NCBI RefSeq assembly: GCF_030143255.1
Contig: NZ_JARJNR010000005.1
Location: 248,068-312,067, forward strand
Reading direction: 5' to 3'
DNA from: Frigidibacter sp. SD6-1
GTDB taxonomy: Bacteria; Pseudomonadota; Alphaproteobacteria; Rhodobacterales; Rhodobacteraceae
Length of the DNA: 64,000 bases
The translations under genes were made by a program, and so were the position numbers. Within the stretch, counting starts at the first letter, position 1. The number at the start of each line of letters is the position of its first letter. Below the pieces are notes generated by a model. It did not search any database and was not told the origin of the DNA. It saw only the letters and a program-made list of their open reading frames with translations. This document shows, in pieces, positions 59,028-64,000 of the stretch.

Positions 59028-60089
59028 TCAGACGGGGGCGCCGACGACATCCGCCGCCTTGCCGAGTTTTTCGTATACCCTGAGATAGTCGTCGATCATG
59101 CGCGCCGCGTCGAACCGCCGCTCGAACGATCTGCGGACCTGCCTTCGGTCCAGCGACAAGGCGCGCGGCACGGCGGCGACCGCCGCGCCAAGGCTGGAGA
59201 CCGCAAAGCCCGATACCCCCTCGTCGATGATCTCGGCCATGGCGCCGTTGCGCCAGGCGATCACCGGTGTTCCATGCGCCATCGCTTCTATCACCACCAG
59301 CCCGAACGGCTCGGGCCAGTCGATGGGAAAAAGCAGCGCCGACGCCTGACCCAGGAAGCGTTCCTTTCCCTCCTCGCCGATTTCGCCGACATATTCGACC
59401 GAGTCGCCGTCGATCTCTGGCGCGATCGTCTCGCGAAACCAGGCGCTGTCTTCGGCGTCGATCTTCGCGGCCAGCTTAAGTTTCATCCCGACCGCGCGCG
59501 CGATCGCGATGGCACGATCCGCGCGCTTGTCGCGGGAAAAGCGGCCGATGAAGGCAAGGTAGCCGCCCTCGCCGCCCTGATGTTCGGCCAGGCGGTACAG
59601 ATCGGGCGGCAGGCCGTGCGGGATGTTCGCAACCCAGTTCGCCTGCGCCAGCGGCTGCCGCTGGCTGAACGAGATGGAGGACATGGGCATCTGCGGCCAG
59701 CATGCGAGCGCGGCCGGAAGGTCGGCATAGTCAAGCCTGCCGTGCGGGGTGGTCAGCGTCCGTGCCGCGAACCCTTCGAAGAAAGGGAAGTGCTGGAAAT
59801 GCGACAGATGGCAGTGGATCAGGTCGAATTCCGCCTGCCGTCTGCGCACCTCGTGCAGCATCGCCAGATGCGCGGCGATCGGCGAGACACGGCCCGTGTC
59901 GGCCCGCAGCCCGCAAGAGCGGCTGGCCGCAAGGTGCGCGCGGGTGCGGGAACCGTCGGCCGCGAACAGGGTGACATCGTGCCCCTTTTGGACAAGGCCA
60001 TCACAGAGCGAGGCGATGATGCGCTCGGTGCCGCCATAGGCAGGCGGCGGCACGGTTTCATAAAGAGGTGCCACTTGTGCAATACGCAT
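59028..60089 (-). CDS. Glycosyltransferase family 4
   Basis: The 353-residue GT-B enzyme begins MRIAQVAPLYETVPPPAYGGTERII, with the conserved glycine-rich loop and the TERI segment of GT4. It continues with HCHLSHFQHFPFF, LAFIGRFSRDKRADRAI and PEPFGLVVIEAMAHGTPVIAW, which carries the E-x7-E pair. The ATG at 60089 is the first one giving this standard start. It lies 17 bases before the debranching gene. The donor and acceptor are unknown; a link to the neighbouring trehalose/glucan genes is plausible. Confidence 0.85.
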   Translation of the reverse strand: MRIAQVAPLYETVPPPAYGGTERIIASLCDGLVQKGHDVTLFAADGSRTRAHLAASRSCGLRADTGRVSPIAAHLAMLHEVRRRQAEFDLIHCHLSHFQHFPFFEGFAARTLTTPHGRLDYADLPAALACWPQMPMSSISFSQRQPLAQANWVANIPHGLPPDLYRLAEHQGGEGGYLAFIGRFSRDKRADRAIAIARAVGMKLKLAAKIDAEDSAWFRETIAPEIDGDSVEYVGEIGEEGKERFLGQASALLFPIDWPEPFGLVVIEAMAHGTPVIAWRNGAMAEIIDEGVSGFAVSSLGAAVAAVPRALSLDRRQVRRSFERRFDAARMIDDYLRVYEKLGKAADVVGAPV

Positions 60090-60112
60090 GCTTCTTCCAT
60101 TTCCTGTCCGCC

Positions 60113-60137
60113 AACGCGCCAGGAAGGAAACGGTTCC
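60113..60137 (-). promoter_or_regulatory. EcfG-like promoter for the GT4-debranching operon
   Basis: On the minus strand, GGAAC (60137-60133) and CGTT (60116-60113) are separated by 16 bases, a perfect match. The site is 23 bases before the start codon. Confidence 0.68.
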
Positions 60138-60195
60138 GCCTCGCGCGCCATCCCGTATGCGCAGGCGCCGGTCGGACATTCCCCGCCTCGCCGGG

Positions 60196-61056
60196 CTATT
60201 GCGCGGCAATGGCCGCAGGAAGCAGAAGATCGTCGCGCCGCCACAATCCGGCGGCCAGAAGCCCTTCGTGCGTTCCGCAATCAAAGCGCTGTCCGCTGAA
60301 GCGCAAGCCCTCCAGCCCGTGCGCGGGGACCAGCGCGGAGATGGCGTCGGTCAACTGGATCTCACCCTGATGGCCGGGCGCGGTCCGCGCCAACTGGTCG
60401 AAGATGTCCGGCGGAAGGATATAACGCCCGACGGCGGCAAACAGCGAAGGCGCTGTGCCCGCGGCGGGCTTTTCGACGATCCCGCGGGCGGTCAGGACCG
60501 CGCCATCCTGCGCCAAGACATCGAACGCGCCATACTTGCCGATCTCGGCGGGCGCGACCTTCATTGCCGCCACCATCATCCCGGCGCGATCAGGGTCGTA
60601 GGCCTGGGCCATTTCCGCCATGCAGGAGGTCGGCAGCACCAGATCGTCGGGCAGGATCACCGCCACCGGCCCCTCGGCAACATCACGGGCCGCGCACAGA
60701 ACAGCGTGCCCCAGGCCGCGCGCTTCATCCTGGTAGGCAAAGCGGGTCTCGACCCCCTCGGCAGCACCGGTCTGCTGCAGGCAATTGGCCAGCGCGTGCT
60801 TCTTCTGCCGGCGCAGCTTTCGAAGTAGCGCCGGATCGTGATCGAAATACTGCTCTAGCGCCTTCTTCGATTCATGCGTCACGACCACAAGGCGTTCGAT
60901 GCCGGGGATGGACGCGGCTTCCTGAAGCGCGAACTGCAGCAAGGGCGTGTCGTAAACCGGCAACAGCTCTTTCGGCACGGTCTTGGTAGCCGGCAGAAGC
61001 CGGGTGCCAAGGCCCGCCACCGGCAGGATGGCAGTACGTATGGTGGCCGAACCCAT
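60196..61056 (-). CDS. galU: UTP--glucose-1-phosphate uridylyltransferase, second copy
   Basis: This 286-residue protein has the GalU signature ILPVAGLGTRLLPATKTVPKEL, LPDDL, GIVEKP and GEIQLTDAI. It differs clearly from the copy at 496-1389, so it is a separate paralogue rather than a recent duplicate. UDP-glucose is a substrate of OtsA and possibly of the GT4 encoded here, which would explain a dedicated copy. It ends 106 bases before the GT4 start. I see no matching stress-type promoter directly before it. Confidence 0.92.
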   Translation of the reverse strand: MGSATIRTAILPVAGLGTRLLPATKTVPKELLPVYDTPLLQFALQEAASIPGIERLVVVTHESKKALEQYFDHDPALLRKLRRQKKHALANCLQQTGAAEGVETRFAYQDEARGLGHAVLCAARDVAEGPVAVILPDDLVLPTSCMAEMAQAYDPDRAGMMVAAMKVAPAEIGKYGAFDVLAQDGAVLTARGIVEKPAAGTAPSLFAAVGRYILPPDIFDQLARTAPGHQGEIQLTDAISALVPAHGLEGLRFSGQRFDCGTHEGLLAAGLWRRDDLLLPAAIAAQ

Positions 61057-61137
61057 TCTTGGTTTTCCTCGCGTTTCCGTTTCATCCGTTCCCCGGCGTC
61101 GCTGGTCGCCGCCCGCCTGTCGTCTCCTGTCCGGCGG

Positions 61138-61692
61138 TCAGTTGGACTGGTCGTTGCCGTCGCTGCGCTGTTCGTCGACCACGTCCGAAACCGGGCGCTC
61201 AGGGGACTGCCCGCAGACGGTCATCACCTTTTCGACGGGGATCTCAAAATAGCCGCTCATCCGGCCGATCTGCGCGGTCTGGCCGGTTCCGGCGCTGTCG
61301 TCCTGACCCGCCGCGGTGCCTTCGCCGGTCTGTGCCGTGGCCTCCGAGGAACCGGCCTCCGTTCCGTCTGTCGAGGTCTCGGCCTGCGACGCGCCTGCCG
61401 CATCCGACCCGGCGGCGCTCTGGTCGGACAATCCGTCCTGCACCTTCTGGGTCAGGTCCATCGTATCCTGTTGGCCGCGATGATAGCCGGCCACGAAGTA
61501 AAGCGTACCAGGCACGACGGCCGTATCCATCCGCGTCAGTTCGGCGCAGGTGATCTTGTCGGCGGTCGAACCGGCATCCGAAGCGCCGCTGCCCGTCATG
61601 TCGTTCTGGGCAAGGGCAGGCACGCCAACCGCGATCGCGGTCGAAAGAACGGCAGAAAATGAAATGTTCGAGCCTATGGTCCTGTTGGTCAT
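61138..61692 (-). CDS. HdeA-like periplasmic protein with low-complexity insert
   Basis: The 184-residue protein has a signal-like N-terminus (ending PALAQN) and the two halves of an HdeA-type acid chaperone. The first half is ITCAELTRMDTAVVPGTLYF, and the second is YFEIPVEKVMTVCGQSPE; their cysteines should form the family's disulfide. Between them, at about residues 80-140, is an insert rich in Ser, Ala, Gly, Thr and Asp/Glu that HdeA lacks. HdeA binds acid-unfolded proteins in the periplasm; this variant may act similarly. The leader holds three 13-base repeats. Confidence 0.75.
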   Translation of the reverse strand: MTNRTIGSNISFSAVLSTAIAVGVPALAQNDMTGSGASDAGSTADKITCAELTRMDTAVVPGTLYFVAGYHRGQQDTMDLTQKVQDGLSDQSAAGSDAAGASQAETSTDGTEAGSSEATAQTGEGTAAGQDDSAGTGQTAQIGRMSGYFEIPVEKVMTVCGQSPERPVSDVVDEQRSDGNDQSN

Positions 61693-61703
61693 GATCGATC
61701 TCC

Positions 61704-61742
61704 TTGTCAGATGGCCTTGTCAGGTGGCCTTGTCAGGTGGCC
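61704..61742. repeat. Three tandem copies of a 13-base unit
   Basis: The unit TTGTCAGRTGGCC occurs three times without gap, between the HdeA-like gene's start codon and its stress-type promoter. It is therefore in the 5' leader of that transcript. Confidence 0.88.
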
Positions 61743-61746
61743 TTGC

Positions 61747-61771
61747 AACATCCGCCCGCAGTATTTGTTCC
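61747..61771 (-). promoter_or_regulatory. EcfG-like promoter for the HdeA-like gene
   Basis: On the minus strand, GGAAC (61771-61767) and TGTT (61750-61747) are separated by 16 bases. The site is 54 bases before the start codon. Confidence 0.62.
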
Positions 61772-61846
61772 CTCTCGATCACCTCTGGCCGCTGCGGCCT
61801 CCGCCTGATCCTGCGGAAGCGTTCCTATGCGGTGATCGCGGCGGCT

Positions 61847-61871
61847 GGAACAATTCCGCGCGCCGTCCGTT
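61847..61871 (+). promoter_or_regulatory. EcfG-like promoter for the molybdenum hydroxylase gene
   Basis: GGAAC at 61847-61851 and CGTT at 61868-61871 are separated by 16 bases, a perfect match. The site is 34 bases before the start codon. Confidence 0.68.
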
Positions 61872-61905
61872 CCCTCAGGACGGGTCATCGGAGGAAGGGA
61901 AAGCC

Positions 61906-64000
61906 ATGCGACCGACAGATCTTTCGCGGCGGGATTTCCTGCAGGCCGCTGCGGCCGCCGGGGTGGTGGCGGCAGTCGCGCCGCTCGGCATGGCGCGGGC
62001 CGCGGTCCAGGGTGGGCGGTTCGTGCCCCCGTCGGGGTGGTATGACGGCCAGCGCGCCCGGTTCCGTGCCGACGGGATGGGAAAGGTCACGGGGGAGAAG
62101 ACCTTCTCCATCGACATCCGCGCCCGTGACATGCCCGGCTGGCCCGACAGTCAATCCCACGCCTTCCTGTTGCGCGCGGCGCGGACGGACCGGGTATTCG
62201 AGGGCATCACGCTCGATCCGCTTGAGCCCGGACTGCGCCCCGATGTCCTGATCACCGCCGAAGAGCTTGCCCGCGACGGCGTGGCGATGGTCGAACCCGA
62301 CTTCTATGGCGCCCTGCTGCTGCGGGCCGGAACCGCGCCGGTCTACCTCGGCCAGCCGCTCGCCCTTCTGGTCTATCACGATTATGCCCGGTTCCGGCTG
62401 GCCAAGCGCCGCATGAAATTCAACGAGGATGGGGTCCGCTACGGCGCGCCGGTCCAAGAACCCGACCGCGCCCCCTATGGCGGGGCGCGCTTCGTCCGGA
62501 TCGGCGGCGGCACCCCCGTTGCACGCGACGTTTTCTCACCGCTGAAGGACACGGTGCTCTTCGCCAATTTCGACAAGAAGCGCAGCATCTGGCCCGTCCC
62601 CGACGAAGCGGGCGATGCCGGCCAGCGGGCCATGGCTCATGCCGAGGCTCTGCGCGCCGAACTGGAAACGCCGCCCGAGGGCTGGCAGGTCTTCCGGCAA
62701 CGCTACAGCAGCCAGTACATCGATCCCGCCGCGATGGAGATGGATAACGGCAATGCCTGGTACGACGAGGCGGGAGAGAGGCTGCATGTCGTGACCGGCA
62801 CCCAGTCTCCCTATACCAACGCCAACCACATCCTGCAGATGGTGTCCGACAGCCACTTTGGCCTGCGCGAGCTGAAGTTCCACGCAGGCTACACCGTGGG
62901 CTACGGGCAGAAGGAACATCACGCTTTTCCCTATTACGTCGCCATGGCCGCGCTATACGGACAGGGGCGGCCGGTGCGGCTGGCGCTGGACCGGTGGGAA
63001 CATTTCCAGACTGCGCTGAAGCGCCATCCCTTCGACATCGAAACCACGATAGCGGTGGACTTTGAGACCGGCCAATTCAGGTCTCTCGCCGCCGATCTGG
63101 AAGGCAACGGCGGCGGGGTGCGGAATTTCAGCCCCTCGGTCGGGCAGGTGGCCGCCACGGCGCTGCAGTCGATCTATTATTTCCCGCAAAGCGACCTTGC
63201 GGTCAAAGTCGCGGCGACGCGGGCGCCAGCGGCCGGGTCGATGCGCGGCTATGGCACCACGCAATCCATGGCCACGACGGAAATGCTGGTCGACGAGATT
63301 GCCGAGGCGCTGCGGGTGGACCCGATCGAGCTGCGCCGCCGCAATGTCTTCCGCAGCGGGATGAAGAACACGCAAGGCGCCATTCCGGCAGGCCATCTGC
63401 GCATCGACGAGCTTCTGGAAGCCGCCGGGCGAGACCCGCTATGGACCGAGCGCCGCAGTGCCAAGCTGGCCTATGATGCCGCCCATCCGGGCCATCTTTA
63501 CGGCGTGGGTTTCGCGGCCGTGCAGAAGGATTACGGCACCGGTGCCGAAGCCGCGCTGTGCCAGATCGAGATTGGCCGTGACGGCAAGGTAACGCTGCGT
63601 CATGTCGCCTCGGAAATCGGCTGCGGGTCGACCACCTCGCAGATGCTGGTGCCGCGCGACCACCTGGGCCGCCCCGCCGATGCCGCCGAATTCGCGGTGG
63701 TGGACTGGCCCGACCTGCCTCTGACCTCGAACGACGAACCCTATACGATGAGCCAGGAGGATCAGGACGCTGCCAAGGCAGACCCGCACTGGGTGCCGCG
63801 CATCACCTCACCGCGCTCGGCCTCGAACTCGGCATACTACTTCTCGCACGCCACGCGCGAAGCGGCGCGCATCCTGTTCGAGGAGGGTCTGTGGCGCGCG
63901 GCGGTGTCGATCTGGTCCGAAGGGATCGGCGGCGGGCAGGCGCGGCCGCTGGTCGTCCGGCGCGAGAATGCCGAATGGCGCGATGGCCAACTGGTCGCGG
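61906..64000 (+). CDS. Xanthine dehydrogenase-family molybdopterin-binding subunit, cut by window end
   Basis: The frame is open from ATG 61906 to the end of the window (698 codons) without a stop. The start has GGAGGA upstream. The N-terminus is a Tat signal (SRRDFLQAAAAAGVVAAVAP), so the enzyme is folded with cofactor and then exported. The family pattern includes GKVTGEKTFSIDI, APAAGSMRGYGTTQSMATTEM and VDPIELRRRN, and EIGCGSTTSQM in the molybdopterin-binding part. Relatives include periplasmic aldehyde and isoquinoline oxidoreductases. No small iron-sulfur subunit is seen upstream. It has its own stress-type promoter. Confidence 0.85.
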   Translation, partial: MRPTDLSRRDFLQAAAAAGVVAAVAPLGMARAAVQGGRFVPPSGWYDGQRARFRADGMGKVTGEKTFSIDIRARDMPGWPDSQSHAFLLRAARTDRVFEGITLDPLEPGLRPDVLITAEELARDGVAMVEPDFYGALLLRAGTAPVYLGQPLALLVYHDYARFRLAKRRMKFNEDGVRYGAPVQEPDRAPYGGARFVRIGGGTPVARDVFSPLKDTVLFANFDKKRSIWPVPDEAGDAGQRAMAHAEALRAELETPPEGWQVFRQRYSSQYIDPAAMEMDNGNAWYDEAGERLHVVTGTQSPYTNANHILQMVSDSHFGLRELKFHAGYTVGYGQKEHHAFPYYVAMAALYGQGRPVRLALDRWEHFQTALKRHPFDIETTIAVDFETGQFRSLAADLEGNGGGVRNFSPSVGQVAATALQSIYYFPQSDLAVKVAATRAPAAGSMRGYGTTQSMATTEMLVDEIAEALRVDPIELRRRNVFRSGMKNTQGAIPAGHLRIDELLEAAGRDPLWTERRSAKLAYDAAHPGHLYGVGFAAVQKDYGTGAEAALCQIEIGRDGKVTLRHVASEIGCGSTTSQMLVPRDHLGRPADAAEFAVVDWPDLPLTSNDEPYTMSQEDQDAAKADPHWVPRITSPRSASNSAYYFSHATREAARILFEEGLWRAAVSIWSEGIGGGQARPLVVRRENAEWRDGQLVA

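Overview
The window is GC-rich, gene-dense bacterial DNA that looks like an alphaproteobacterium of the Rhodobacteraceae/Paracoccaceae type. The reasons are the rnd-kdsD-lptC-lptA-lptB / hpf-ptsN arrangement, the beta-1,6-GlcNAc-transferase with a long C-terminal extension next to a NodH-like sulfotransferase, the codon use, and many alphaproteobacterial small stress proteins. Genus cannot be fixed from the sequence, nor whether this is chromosome or a large plasmid.

Layout. (1) 0.5-7.7 kb (+): a surface-polysaccharide operon with galU, galE, three glycosyltransferases and a sulfotransferase. (2) 7.7-12.5 kb (-): ptsN, hpf, the LPS-transport genes lptB/lptA/lptC, kdsD and an RNase D-like exonuclease, followed by a tRNA-Thr(CGT). 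(3) 13-16.5 kb (-): a cobalamin-riboswitch-controlled operon of a DUF1636 metal-binding protein and a complete BtuCDF/FecBCD-type ABC importer. (4) 16.8-20.1 kb: a subtilisin-family peptidase convergent with a PAP2-type phosphatase/haloperoxidase that carries an N-terminal (RSG)8 repeat. (5) 20.3-24.6 kb (+): a SARP-like regulator, a TbpB-barrel-like lipoprotein and a Slam outer-membrane protein. (6) 25.3-29.2 kb (+): a large RTX M10 metalloprotease and a small YbaY-like secreted protein. (7) 29.4-29.8 kb: a decayed Tn3-family transposase fragment. (8) 29.8-64 kb: a long accessory stress region.

The most striking signal is in region 8. At least 20 intergenic sites there match GGAAC-N16/17-NGTT, the pattern bound by the alphaproteobacterial general-stress sigma factor EcfG. 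Most lie 20-80 bases before a start codon, and they stand in front of almost every transcription unit. The genes they would control form a coherent stress regulon: envelope proteins (PLDc_N, BrkB, holin-like, DUF3618, PRC-barrel, BON, glycine-zipper and entericidin lipoproteins, MgtC, ExoD), a topoisomerase IB, an FNT channel, a lipid kinase and phosphoesterase, an AI-2E-type permease joined to a caa3 oxidase operon (CoxII-cytochrome c and CoxI-CoxIII fusions, CtaG, tri-heme cytochrome c), PfpI, CsbD, a PNPOx-like stress protein, an SDR oxidoreductase, the trehalose/glucan genes otsB, otsA, debranching enzyme, glycosyltransferase and a second galU, an HdeA-like chaperone, and a molybdenum hydroxylase cut by the window end. 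No ecfG, phyR or nepR gene lies in the window, so the regulator is inferred from promoter shape alone.
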